Shown here: one piece after another, positions 17,661 to 27,000 of the stretch | How the letters are laid out: the number at the start of each line of letters is the position of its first letter | Position numbering within the stretch: position 1 is the stretch's first letter | Source: Nostoc sp. TCL240-02 | GTDB lineage: Bacteria; Cyanobacteriota; Cyanobacteriia; Cyanobacteriales; Nostocaceae | Direction of reading: 5' to 3' | NCBI RefSeq assembly: GCF_013343235.1 | Contig: NZ_CP040094.1 | Span: 4,092,501 to 4,156,500, forward strand | DNA length: 64,000 nt | Translations under genes and position numbers: made by a program | Notes under the pieces: model-generated | The model's input: only the letters and a program-made list of their open reading frames with translations | Told to the model about the DNA's origin: nothing | Database searches by the model: none

Positions 17661-18063
17661 ATAGCTTTATATATTCAAAGCACAAATATTGAGTGCTGAA
17701 GCTGATAAAGATAATTTGTACCTGGAATAAAAGCTAGAGCCACTTATTCCCAAGATTTGTGGCTGTAATTACACTTGAAACTGGTTATTTTGTTGAACCT
17801 ATAATTTTTAATGCCAATTAGAGAAAAGATTGCCTCCATCACTGTACTTCAAAGCTACGATATCAACTAAAAAATGTATTTAATAGTACCCTTGAGGGTA
17901 CTATTAAGTTGAGTTGTTATTTCATAGCAGCTTCGATTTTTTCTCTTTTCTCTACGAGAAGTTTCCTTACAAAACGCTATATGTGCGTTTCGAATGCAGT
18001 CGTCAGTGCAATCGCCTTTGTCTGAAGCAGTAGACTCAGTTGGAATACTGCCTTCTCCCTTTT
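17661..18063. other. Intergenic region with a perfect hairpin
   Basis: No ORF or RNA gene is visible. At 17881-17906 an 11-bp perfect stem (TAATAGTACCC with GGGTACTATTA, loop TTGA) stands without a following T-run, so it is not a classical terminator. Confidence 0.6.
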
Positions 18064-18921
18064 TTACGGAGCTTTGGGTTTGACAAACTTTAGGGTCATG
18101 CGATCGCTCTCTCCAATAGTAACGAAGCGTTCCCTATCCTTTTGACCTTGGCTCAAGGTTGGAGGTAGTGTCCAGACTCCGCCCGGATAGTCCTTAGTAT
18201 CTTTTGGGTTGGCGTTAATTTCTGATTTACCCACCAATTTGAAGCCTACTTTCTCCACAGCAGTAATTACCTCATCTTCAGACATATAGCCAGTTTTTAT
18301 ACTCTCTTGTAAAGAAATGCCTGGTTTGGCGCGGTGTTCTTCCACTCCCAGAATGCCCCCTGGCTTGAGTGCTTTGTAAGCCGCCGCGTAAACCTGCTCG
18401 GCATAGCCAGCACTAACCCAGTTATGAATATTACGGAAGGTAACAACCAAGTCTACAGAGTTATCTGGGGCTAAGGTAAGTTCGTTGGGAGGATTGATTG
18501 GAACTACTTTAACCTTACCAAAAACCTCTGGATTAGCTGCTAGCTTCTGTTGGAAAGCTAAGGTGGATTTACTGTTACTGGCAGAGTTAGTAACTATGAG
18601 TTGTCCCTTTGATGCTAGAAATGGGGCTAATATCTCGGTATACCACCCACTCCCTGGCCATAATTCAACCACGGTCATGTTGGGGCTTAAACCAAAGAAT
18701 TTTAGAGTTTCGGCGGGGTGGCGGTACTTGTCGCGATCGCTATTTGCAAGGGAGCGATGACTGCTAGTAAGTATGGTTTGGAGTGTTGTTGTGCCATCGA
18801 AAGTTGGGGATTTTCCGCTCTCGTTAGCTAGAACGCTGGCGGGTAGCACAGATGCCAATATAAATAAAGCTAGAGTCAGGGTTTTTAGCAAGCTTTGGCG
18901 ATATATAGGATTTTGTCTCAT
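18064..18921 (-). CDS. Exported SAM-dependent methyltransferase-like protein (COG4798 type)
   Basis: The 285-aa protein starts with a signal peptide (LTLALFILASVLPASVLA), then a class I methyltransferase fold: VVELWPGSGWYTEILAPFL is motif I and SVDLVVTFRNIHNW the post-I region. The end GGVWTLPPTL and DRMTLKFVKP is typical of this periplasmic family found in proteobacteria and cyanobacteria. SAM is not expected in the periplasm, so the true activity is unclear. The gene is single, divergent from the pirin gene. Confidence 0.8.
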   Translation of the reverse strand: MRQNPIYRQSLLKTLTLALFILASVLPASVLANESGKSPTFDGTTTLQTILTSSHRSLANSDRDKYRHPAETLKFFGLSPNMTVVELWPGSGWYTEILAPFLASKGQLIVTNSASNSKSTLAFQQKLAANPEVFGKVKVVPINPPNELTLAPDNSVDLVVTFRNIHNWVSAGYAEQVYAAAYKALKPGGILGVEEHRAKPGISLQESIKTGYMSEDEVITAVEKVGFKLVGKSEINANPKDTKDYPGGVWTLPPTLSQGQKDRERFVTIGESDRMTLKFVKPKAP

Positions 18922-19150
18922 AAATGTTTTTTCTCCTTTCCGTCAGCATAAGGGCAAATAGCCCCTTCTAATCGTGTTATGCCTGATTTTCTAGGTTGTT
19001 TATCGAAATAGAATTCTGACCGAAGAGGAGCGATGGCGCGAAGCGCCAGCCAGAGGCGATCGCACAAACAGATAACTCATAAAAGTTAGCTTTTTTCTGG
19101 TGGATCTACTTATAATGATTCCAACATTTACCAATCACCCCCCATTACTT

Positions 19151-20035
19151 ATGGCAATACTTCAACTGATTGAACCTGAAGTTAAAGATTTGGGTGGGTT
19201 TATTGCCCGCCGCAGTTTGCCATATCTTCATCGTCAAATGGTTGGGCCGTTTATCTTCTTTGATCATGTTGGCCCGTCTGTTTTGCCACCCAACAAAGGT
19301 ATCGATGTTCGACCACATCCTCATATCAATCTCGCTACCGTAACTTACCTATTTGATGGTGCTTTGATGCACCGCGATAGTTTAGGCACTGTACAGGAAA
19401 TTCAACAGGGTGCTGTAAACTGGATGACGGCGGGAAAAGGGATTGTACATTCGGAGCGATCGCCAGACAGCGATCGTCAAAAAGAAAGTACCATTCATGG
19501 CATTCAAACCTGGGTCGCCTTGCCTGTAGAATACGAAGAAATCGATCCAAGCTTCACTCACTATCCTGCCCAAACCCTTCCTAGCTGGGAAGAGAATGGC
19601 GCTATCATCAAACTCATTGCAGGAGTTGCACTTGGGTACACCTCACCAGTCAAAGTTTTCTCACCTATTCTCTATTTAGATGTAATACTGTCTGCCAATG
19701 CTCACTTTACTATCCCCACTGGTTATTCAGAAAGGGCAGTATACAGCGTCACAGAAGGTTTGAGCATTAATGAGCAACCGCTAGAGCCATATCGCCTTGC
19801 CATCCTAAAACCAGTCGATGAAATCAGGGTTTCTGCTGCTGCTCCTGCTCGGTGCATTGTTATTGGTGGTGAACCATTGGGTACACGCTACAAATGGTGG
19901 AATTTTGTTTCTAGCCGACCAGAGCGGATAGAGCAAGCAAAAGCCGATTGGCGGGATTGCCGCTTTGCTAACGTTTCAGAAGAAACAGAGTTTATTCCAC
20001 TGCCTGAAGTGGTGACAGAGGCTAATCCCTTTTAG
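19151..20035 (+). CDS. Pirin family protein
   Basis: From ATG 19151 (MAILQLIEPEVKDLGGF) the protein has 294 residues with two cupin domains. The metal site is complete: H56 and H58 (RPHPHINLATVTYLFDG), H100 and E102 (AGKGIVHSERSP). An upstream GTG at 19100 is possible but less likely. Pirins are Fe- or Cu-binding proteins; some act as quercetin dioxygenases, others bind enzymes and regulate metabolism. The real substrate here is unknown. Confidence 0.9.
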   Translation: MAILQLIEPEVKDLGGFIARRSLPYLHRQMVGPFIFFDHVGPSVLPPNKGIDVRPHPHINLATVTYLFDGALMHRDSLGTVQEIQQGAVNWMTAGKGIVHSERSPDSDRQKESTIHGIQTWVALPVEYEEIDPSFTHYPAQTLPSWEENGAIIKLIAGVALGYTSPVKVFSPILYLDVILSANAHFTIPTGYSERAVYSVTEGLSINEQPLEPYRLAILKPVDEIRVSAAAPARCIVIGGEPLGTRYKWWNFVSSRPERIEQAKADWRDCRFANVSEETEFIPLPEVVTEANPF

Positions 20036-20155
20036 TATCAGTATGGTGTTGGGGGTAGGCGACGCAAACCTAAAGTTTCTAGTGGGGACTTTAGTCCTCA
20101 TAATCAAGTTTCACGCTTCAGTCCATAACTTTTACACAACAAAGTGCTACTTCCT

Positions 20156-20521
20156 TTAATTGGATGAAGTCGAACTAAGCTGTCGAAGAAACTCAATATT
20201 CAAATCTAACTTTTCTCCTAACCAGAGAGAATAAACCGCGTGGTCTGAGACAGCATCGCCTGTCTCAGGGTGGACGAGAATATCTAATCCCTCACGATTA
20301 AGCATTAACCAAGGAACGACTTTATCAAACTGATTCGGTAAGAAAGCAACTTGATACATCCCTTTTGGGTGGGGCCCAATAGGCTTATCAAACCAGCGTC
20401 CGAGTTGTACTTCAAATCTTGCGCCCAATCCTTCACGAACACGCGCAGCGACATCCCGACTCGCAATATCGAAGTAAACATGAGCATGAAAACCAGCGAT
20501 CTCAATGGTATCTTCTTTCAT
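20156..20521 (-). CDS. DOPA 4,5-dioxygenase family protein
   Basis: From ATG 20521 (MKEDTIEIAGFHAHVYFD) the protein has 121 residues, normal for the family. The conserved HAHVYF, GPHPKGMYQV and LDILVHPETGD segments with their His residues form the extradiol Fe(II) site. The open frame extends upstream to 20617, but that part is a degenerate copy of the 29-bp dispersed repeat (20585-20613) and is not expected to be translated. Such enzymes cleave catechols; the bacterial substrate is not established. Confidence 0.87.
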   Translation of the reverse strand: MKEDTIEIAGFHAHVYFDIASRDVAARVREGLGARFEVQLGRWFDKPIGPHPKGMYQVAFLPNQFDKVVPWLMLNREGLDILVHPETGDAVSDHAVYSLWLGEKLDLNIEFLRQLSSTSSN

Positions 20522-20584
20522 AGATCCACTTTTTGCTCTCAACTCTAATTTTGGGTAGAAGACTTTTTCTTTTTCACTGAAAAA

Positions 20585-20613
20585 GCAATGTCTACAACGG
20601 GCCACGCCTACGC
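20585..20613. repeat. 29-bp dispersed repeat, degenerate copy 4
   Basis: It matches 42426-42454 at 26 of 29 bases. It lies just upstream of the DOPA-dioxygenase gene and creates a false 5' extension of its reading frame. Confidence 0.75.
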
Positions 20614-20685
20614 TCAATTTTAGCCTAATACCGTGCAGTTGAGGATAGCGTGTAGCAATCTGACTCTATAGAACCCATTTGACAT

Positions 20686-21251
20686 CTAAGAAGAGGCTGC
20701 AAGCCTCTGAAGCATTAGCCGAATGAAACAAAGATTAACCTTGGCAGTTGCATTATCTAGAGTTCTCTCAAAGTTCTTAACGAGAATTTTGCATCTCTCA
20801 ATCCAAGCATTTGACCGTTCAATTACCCACCTCGCGGCAACCGGAACAAACCCAGATTTCCCTAATTCTTTGTTTTGTTGTTTTGATGGTTTTGCCGAAA
20901 GTTCAAACCTGATTTTCGTCATCATTTGGGGATAAACTTTTTCTAGCTCCTCCCTCAAATACTCAGGGTGATAACCGTGGTCTAGCAGAATGGTGATTTT
21001 GGGAATATTGACGGGTTTTGACTGGAAATAATCAATGTTTTTAGTCAACATCTCAATCAAACCCCTATCATCAGATACATTTGCTTTAGTGCAATGAGTA
21101 AAGAAGGGAAACCCCAGGGTATCAACGGCTAGATGTCTTTTAATGCCATTTGTCGAGAAAGTAGAAACAATACCCTTTCGATGTAATACTCGCATTACAG
21201 GTGTTTTTCACCGCTTGAGAGTCGATAATTATCAGCGTCGTCCACTTAGCT
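20686..21251 (-). pseudogene. IS5-family transposase, catalytic part, frameshifted
   Basis: The frame entered by -1 slippage on the A-run near 21250 reads AKWTTLIIIDSQAVKNTCNASI, with the first catalytic Asp, and then stops after KGYCFYFLDKWH. The continuation (TNGIKRHLAVDTLGFP and so on) lies in another frame and runs to 20686, including LLDHGYHPEYL and RWVIERSNAWIERC with the second Asp and the Glu. One inserted base near 21160 explains the break, so this copy cannot make a full transposase. Confidence 0.82.
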
Positions 21252-21540
21252 TTTTTTTTACCTGTTCACGCACTCGTCCATGTAAAACTCTCATCAATTC
21301 TTCTATCACTCCTTTGGCCCGCCACTGCTTGTAATGCCAATATACAGTCGAGTAGGGGGGCAAGTCCTTGGGTAAGTCTTCCCAATTGCAGCCATTCTTT
21401 AGTTGATAGAAGATGCCATCTAAGAGTTCTCTTTTTGTCCAGTTGGCGGGTCTAGTCTGTTTCTTAGCAGGCAATATAGTCGGCAGTAGGGGTTCGAGAA
21501 TTTCCCATTCTTCGTCTGTTAGGCTGCTAGAGTACGGCAT
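21232..21540 (-). CDS. IS5-family transposase, N-terminal frame (ORF A)
   Basis: The 102-aa protein (MPYSSSLTDEEWEILEPLLP) is the DUF4096 N-terminal domain of IS5-type transposases. It ends at a run of nine A residues on the coding strand (about 21250), the usual programmed frameshift site leading into the catalytic frame. Confidence 0.83.
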   Translation of the reverse strand: MPYSSSLTDEEWEILEPLLPTILPAKKQTRPANWTKRELLDGIFYQLKNGCNWEDLPKDLPPYSTVYWHYKQWRAKGVIEELMRVLHGRVREQVKKKLSGRR

Positions 21541-21807
21541 GGCTGCTGGATATGTCTTTTGCCGTCACTCTACTTCAATACAGTAAAAGATGTCAAATGG
21601 GTTCTATAGAGGTCATTAATTGAGGTAACTGGGTAGTTGAGAATAAACCAAATTCTGAATTTGGCTGGCTATGATTTATGCAATATTTAGTAGTCTGTCA
21701 AGTTTAAAATGATGGTAAGCAAGTTCGTAGTAAGGACTTTAGTCCTTCTCTTCTAAACACTGAAATCCTTACTACAAACCCTCAAAACTATTTTGACAAA
21801 GTAGTAA

Positions 21808-22347
21808 TTAGTTAACGCTTAAAGTACTTGTAGTTTCTTTGACAACTTCATCTTTTTTAACAGCAGCTGCAAGATGCACAACATGAACTGAACAAGGAGC
21901 ATGGTGAAGAACATAGTTACTCACACTACCGAGAAATAGTTCCACTAGCCCAGAATGACCCCGCCGCCCCATGACAATTAGGTCAGCGCCATAACTATGG
22001 GCTAAGTCACAAATAATCCTGCCAGGATTACCAACATTTTGTGTAAATTCTGTATTTACACCTGCTGTGTTAGCTTGGGCAGAGAAAGACTGCAACATCT
22101 GGATTCCCAAATTTTTAAAGGTATCCCACTGCTTTTGGTATAACTCAAAGCTTTGACTAGTCAATCCTGGATAGTAGTCAAAATTAGACATCATAGGTAC
22201 ATAAGGGCTACCCTCTTCTTCTGGAGATAGGACATGAACTAACATTAAGCTAGCTTGTGTTAACTTTGCTAAACTCAATGCTTCTTCAAAAACCTGTTGC
22301 CCTATTTCCGAACGATCTAATGCAACTAAAATCTTTTTAAACATCAT
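21808..22347 (-). CDS. Universal stress protein UspA family
   Basis: The 179-aa protein has one Usp domain: start KKILVALDRSEIGQQVFEEAL, then ADLIVMGRRGHSGLVELFLGSVSNYVLHHAPCSVHVVH with the G-x2-G-x9-GS ATP-binding signature. A 35-residue insertion between beta 2 and the second half (YVPMMSNFDYYPGLTSQ) is common in cyanobacterial members. The gene is single. A copy of the motif found before hoxU and psbA lies 159 bp upstream, which would place it in the same low-oxygen or dark response; that link is inference. Confidence 0.92.
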   Translation of the reverse strand: MMFKKILVALDRSEIGQQVFEEALSLAKLTQASLMLVHVLSPEEEGSPYVPMMSNFDYYPGLTSQSFELYQKQWDTFKNLGIQMLQSFSAQANTAGVNTEFTQNVGNPGRIICDLAHSYGADLIVMGRRGHSGLVELFLGSVSNYVLHHAPCSVHVVHLAAAVKKDEVVKETTSTLSVN

Positions 22348-22506
22348 AATAGACCTCCTAGTTCATTGGTAATTGGTCTTTACTGTTTCAGATTTCCAAA
22401 TGCTGAATTGTCAAAAATGACTAATCCCTCAACTATGTTTAGCGACTTTTGAATTTAAATATTCTTAAAGGTTTTCGCCCCATATTTATATATATAGCAA
22501 AACAAT

Positions 22507-22521
22507 TTGAGGAACTTGTGA
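22507..22521 (-). promoter_or_regulatory. Shared 15-bp motif, site E (universal stress gene)
   Basis: Read toward the gene the bases are TCACAAGTTCCTCAA, identical to the hoxU and psbA sites, 159 bp before the start at 22347. Confidence 0.6.
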
Positions 22522-22635
22522 GGAAAGCAAGCAAGTATCTTTGATTACGATCAATAGTTCGGTTCTATAATATACAGCCAACTCCGTATATAATGTTTTT
22601 CAAAGGCGAGTACCTTGATTCAAAGTATGGATTTA

Positions 22636-22890
22636 TCAGATGGATTTAGTGTTTTCCACTGCCAAAAACTCATATAATTCTTCTATAGTTACTGAACTAC
22701 AGTAAATATCAGTTTCTATTTTATAGACTTCCAAAAAAGATGCGTAGGCGTAGCCCGTCGTAGACATCGCTTCATTAAGTTGCTTGATTGCTGCTTCTTG
22801 ATTTATCCCTTGTCCTACCAGTCCATTTTCTAAGCATAAAGCAACCCAATAACCCGCACTTTTTCGCAAAACTGCTGTGTAGAAGTCCAT
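22636..22890 (-). CDS. HicB-like antitoxin family protein, with repeat insertion
   Basis: From ATG 22890 (MDFYTAVLRKSAGYWVALCLENGLVGQG) the protein is a HicB/DUF1902-type half domain. The segment AMSTTGYAYA between KQLNE and SFLEVYK is encoded by the 29-bp dispersed repeat (22742-22770) and breaks the family's continuous helix. The same peptide appears in HoxW. No HicA toxin is next to it, so it is an orphan or has a different role. An ATG at 22920 would add ten residues. Confidence 0.75.
   Translation of the reverse strand: MDFYTAVLRKSAGYWVALCLENGLVGQGINQEAAIKQLNEAMSTTGYAYASFLEVYKIETDIYCSSVTIEELYEFLAVENTKSI
22742..22770. repeat. 29-bp dispersed repeat, copy 2 (inside the HicB-like gene)
   Basis: Identical over 29 bases to 2421-2449, on the same strand and translated in the same frame in both genes. 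Confidence 0.93.
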
Positions 22891-22940
22891 AAATGTGTAT
22901 TCAGTGGATAGCTGAAGCAATATTTAATTTTGACAATTAT

Positions 22941-23171
22941 TCATGCTCCAAAACTAGCCACTTCTACAGGACGTTCCACAGCTAATTTTTTACGGTTAAT
23001 TTTGATTTGTTCAATTTTGTGAAGAGTTTCAGCAGTTAAATAAGTTTCGCCGCAATCAGCACAGGTTATCACTGGAATATTTTCTATTACTAGCAGGTCT
23101 TTACCCTTACCATAGGTTCTAGTAATTTGGCGGATTTTTACACCTTCGCTTCCACAAATATCACACAGCAT
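22941..23171 (-). CDS. YgiT-type zinc finger protein (MqsA N-terminal-like antitoxin)
   Basis: The 76-aa protein has two CxxC pairs (C3/C6 and C37/C40) with the family sequence NIPVITCADCGETYL, and a short helical tail (KIEQIKINRKKLA). It resembles the zinc-binding half of MqsA. The upstream gene, 17 bp away, encodes a DUF4258 protein. This pairing is frequent in cyanobacteria and is treated as a toxin-antitoxin module. The C-terminal DNA-binding domain of true MqsA is missing. Confidence 0.85.
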   Translation of the reverse strand: MLCDICGSEGVKIRQITRTYGKGKDLLVIENIPVITCADCGETYLTAETLHKIEQIKINRKKLAVERPVEVASFGA

Positions 23172-23188
23172 TTGCCGCTTTCCTGGTA

Positions 23189-23470
23189 TTAGGGTATGTA
23201 TACAGTAATGATAACAAGTTTTCCAATTGAACTTAGCTTGGCAATTATTTCGACTTCCCCTGCATCAAGAGTTAAACCTCTAATGCGATATTTAGATTCT
23301 GCTGTCACTTTATCTTTTTGACGTTCCAGTATTTCGCCTGTGAGGATACCTTGTTCAATGTCATAGATTGTTAGATTGTCATCGCTCATTTCTTCTTCAG
23401 CGTGCAGCGTCATTAAATACTGGCGAGAAGAAATTTTATCCCGCATTCGTTGCAAAATTCCATCGAACAA
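23189..23470 (-). CDS. DUF4258 protein, likely toxin of a toxin-antitoxin pair
   Basis: The 93-aa protein contains YLMTLHAEEEMSDDNLTIYDIEQGILTGEILE and the C-terminal LVIITVYIP strand, typical of DUF4258, a RelE/BECR-like fold with a conserved His (LHAEEEM). It precedes the YgiT-type zinc finger gene in one operon (17 bp gap). RNase activity is expected from the fold but not proven. Confidence 0.82.
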   Translation of the reverse strand: MFDGILQRMRDKISSRQYLMTLHAEEEMSDDNLTIYDIEQGILTGEILERQKDKVTAESKYRIRGLTLDAGEVEIIAKLSSIGKLVIITVYIP

Positions 23471-23697
23471 GGTGGTAATCTCAGACGAATTAGACTTTAA
23501 CAGTTTACAGCGATCGCACTTGTAGGTTAATCAAAGGGACAATTACACCTTTGTTTTACTCCCGTATAATAAGTTGATAAACCTAGCATTTATACTTCTA
23601 AGTAAATTTATATTATAATATGTTACACCTAAGCTAGAATTGATACTTGATTGTTTGTAAATTTTATCTCTTTCCAAAACTTTAGAAGAAGGTATAA

Positions 23698-23997
23698 ATG
23701 ATGGAGACGATTCCAATCTTAGTGAGCCTGCCTGACAAAGACGAAGAAGTAAAAGGCATTTTTTCTCTTGATGCAGAAGTAATTTTACGTGATATTCCCA
23801 CGGAACTGCTTCGAGATAACTTAAACAAGTTATGCCAAGGAGTAGCTACTTTGCTTAATGATATTAAGAAGGTTGGCGGCTTTCGGCTAAAAGAAGTCAC
23901 AATTCAAGTTGAGGTGAATGCTGAAGGCGGTGTTGAGCTAATTGGTACAGCTAAGGTAGGTGGCAAAGGGGCAATTACTCTAACTTTTGCGGAGTAG
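23698..23997 (+). CDS. Pepco-like small protein paired with the caspase-HSP90 gene
   Basis: The 99-aa, strand-rich protein (METIPILVSLPDKDEEVKG near the start, VTIQVEVNAEGGVELIGTAKVGGKGAITLTF at the end) fits the Pepco (peptidase-co-occurring) family, proposed by comparative genomics as a partner of caspase-like effectors in conflict systems. It ends 3 bp before the ATG of the 1499-aa gene, so translation is probably coupled. Its role may be to hold the protease inactive or to sense a trigger. The family name is from memory of sequence shape and context. Confidence 0.65.
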   Translation: MMETIPILVSLPDKDEEVKGIFSLDAEVILRDIPTELLRDNLNKLCQGVATLLNDIKKVGGFRLKEVTIQVEVNAEGGVELIGTAKVGGKGAITLTFAE

Positions 23998-24000
23998 TGA

Positions 24001-27000
24001 ATGAAAAAACGTCGAGCGCTACTAATTGGAGTTCCTGAATATGAAAGTGATGCTATTACCAATCTACCCATTGTCTGTCGAGATATAGAAAACCTTCACG
24101 CCTCCTTAGAAAAATCTGGCTTTACTATCCGCTCGTTAGGTACAGATGGAATTTCACAGACTGGGCGCAGTAAATTGTTACAAGCGCTACGGCGGGAATG
24201 CAAGGAGGCGCAAGGAGTAGAGACACTGCTCCTTTATTTCTCAGGACATGGAATGCATTATAGAGGTAAAGATTACCTCATTCCATCCGATGCAGTGTTA
24301 GATGATGCCGAGTATGTTGAAGAATACTTAGTATTTACAGATATAAGTGAAATTATTGATCAATCAGGTGCAGAGACGATTATTTTTTTCATTGATGCTT
24401 GCCGTGAGGGTGTTAAGTTAGGCTTCAAAGATACTTATCTTGCTGGCTGGAGTAGAGGTGATCGGCGACAAGCTTCACGGCGTAGTTTTATAATGGTGTT
24501 TGCCTGTGGGCCTGGTCAGGTAAGTCAGTATGTAAGTGGTGAAGAAGGGTTTAGTCTTTTCTCTAAAGCTCTAGCTGAGGTGCTAGATCCACAGCACTTT
24601 GCCTGTACTTTAAAAGAAGTTCTTGACGAAACTCAGGCAAGACTCAATACTTTGATAGCAGAACAAGGGAAGCAGTCACAAAAAATTTACTATGCTTATG
24701 AGAGTGCTGTTGATGATAATATCTTCTCGCGAGAAATTTGTGAGAGTGTTAATGCGGCAGCAGTTAAAGGTAAAGCTAGTGACCCGTGGTCTGAAGCTGC
24801 ATTACAATCACCACTTTGGAAAAATAAAGGCACTGAGGCAAATTCAATAGTTGCACAACTCAAGCAGCAGGTAGCTAAAGTGTTAGCTGCTTGTTGGCAA
24901 GAGTGGCAAGCTGCAATCAATAGTTTTCCCGAAGATCAGTGGCGAGATGAGACACTGCCAATCAGAGTCCTAGAGGCACTAGATTTACTTGTGTTTCGCT
25001 CGGATCCTCCGATTGAACTGACAGAAGCTGAAACGGCGTTAATAGTAACTGCACCATTTGTGCGGGAGGCAGTTCTAGCTAGTGGTTTGGTACAAGTAGC
25101 TAAGGCAAATCCACTATCTTTAGAGGAAACCAACCAGCAAACTGGTCTTCGCAGTGCCATAGATAAAGTACATCAGAGTAATCCTCGCCTCCTGCGTAAA
25201 GCCCAACACCTGCAAGATCAGGGTCGTACAGCAGATAAAGATGCGGTCATGACTTGGCTACTACACCGCTGCCTGCTGAAAACACTTGAGCTTTGGATGC
25301 CAGAATCAGAAGGTGGTCATCTTTCAAGCAATTTGCTTCAGTCTTTGCAAAGTGTGAGTCAGTGTAGCTCTCGTCTGACCAAAGAGACATTGATACCAAA
25401 GCGTTTGTTGGAACTTGCCCGTTGCTTATTTGCAGACTTTGAGCGCATTGATCGTGATGACCGTCCTGAAGCCTTACAGTCGAGGCTAACGGTGGGTGGC
25501 TATTCGGAAGAGCAGCAAATCCGGGAGAAAATGGTGGCTTATCTGCTGAAGTTGGCAGGATTGCTAGCTATTGATATCCGTACTCTCTCTGATGTGTTTA
25601 TAGACCATATTGGTTTGTCAGACCCCTTAACACCTAATGACGTGCGCTCTACAATAGCTCAGGCTCGCTGGAATCCTTCTGGACGGGGACGTACACTGCG
25701 CGTTACTTGTCACCATCCAGCAACAGATTTAGTTATGCAGGAACACGTTGAGCAGGGCAATTTGGTTCTCACCCACATTCTTCGGCAAGTAGAAGAGAAA
25801 AGAGTGGAGATGGAGGTGCTGGTTGGCTTGCCAATGCACTTGTCGCCAGATGGAATTATTGCTGAAAAGCAAAATGATGTAGCAGTTTATCAAACACCAC
25901 ACGTTAATTTCCAGCTTGCCCATGATGAAGTGCGGGAGTTGCTCATGGGAGAACAGCTTTATGGCGACCCTCGGTTGGCAATTCGTGAGTTATACCAAAA
26001 TGCTCTTGATGCTTGCCGTTACCGTGAGGCAAGGCTGAAATATCTTAAGCAGACAGGAAAATATCAAAAACAAGACAAGACATGGGAAGGACGAATCATC
26101 TTTCGTCAGGCAAAAGATGAAAATGGTCGAGAATATATTGAATGCGAGGACAACGGCATTGGTATGGGTAAGCAGCATTTGTCGCAGTGCTTTGCTCGTG
26201 CTGGTAAGCGTTTTGCTGATTTACCTGAATTCATTGAAGAACAAGCAGAGTGGCTGAAATGCAATCCACCAATTCGGTTATATCCCAATAGCCAATTTGG
26301 GGTAGGTGTCCTCAGCTACTTTATGTTAGCTGATGAAATAGAAGTAGAAACCTGTCGGCTGGATCGTAAGGGTAGACCTGGACAAAGATTAAGGATACGT
26401 ATACCTGGAAGTAGTGGACTTTTTCGAGTACAAGAATTGGGTATTGGGGCTGATTCAGGCACGCGAGTACGTCTTTATTTAAACCGAACTCACTACGAAA
26501 ACCAGCTAATTTCCTGTCTTGAAACATTACGCAAACTCCTTTGGGTTGCAGAGTTCCGAACAGAAGCCCAACATTTTGGTAAACAGGAAATATGGGAATC
26601 CGGACAACTCAAACATCCGGAATTGTCTGAAGACAAATATCTCAAGGTAGGAGATACAGATGTATGGTGGGTATCAACTAGTAGATACAGTGAACATAAT
26701 GATCAGGGATGCATCTTATCTGATGGACTTTTTACTGATCAACAAGAGCCTTGTTTTATTGTAAATCTGCGTGGCACAAACTATCCCAAACTCACAGTAG
26801 ATCGCACAACAATTGTAGACCTAGATAAAGAATGGGTAGGCCACTTATTAATTCAAAATTCAGAAGCACTAATAAAATGGCAGCATCTAAATTTTCAATG
26901 GCTGTGGAGTCTTTCAGATAATTGGACAGAAGTTGCTGCACATATCTTTGATGTTCTGAGAAAAAATAATGTAAGTGTCAAACTAGGAAGATGGCACAAT

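Larger units (their letters stand above)
20664..21611 (-). mobile_element. Decayed IS5-family element
   Basis: Terminal inverted repeats are nearly perfect: CTCTATAGAACCCATTTGAC at 20664-20683 and its reverse complement ending at 21611. It contains two transposase frames, the second broken. IS427/IS1031-type elements duplicate only a few bases (TA-like); the palindromic TATA at both ends makes the exact border uncertain by a few bases. Confidence 0.83.
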
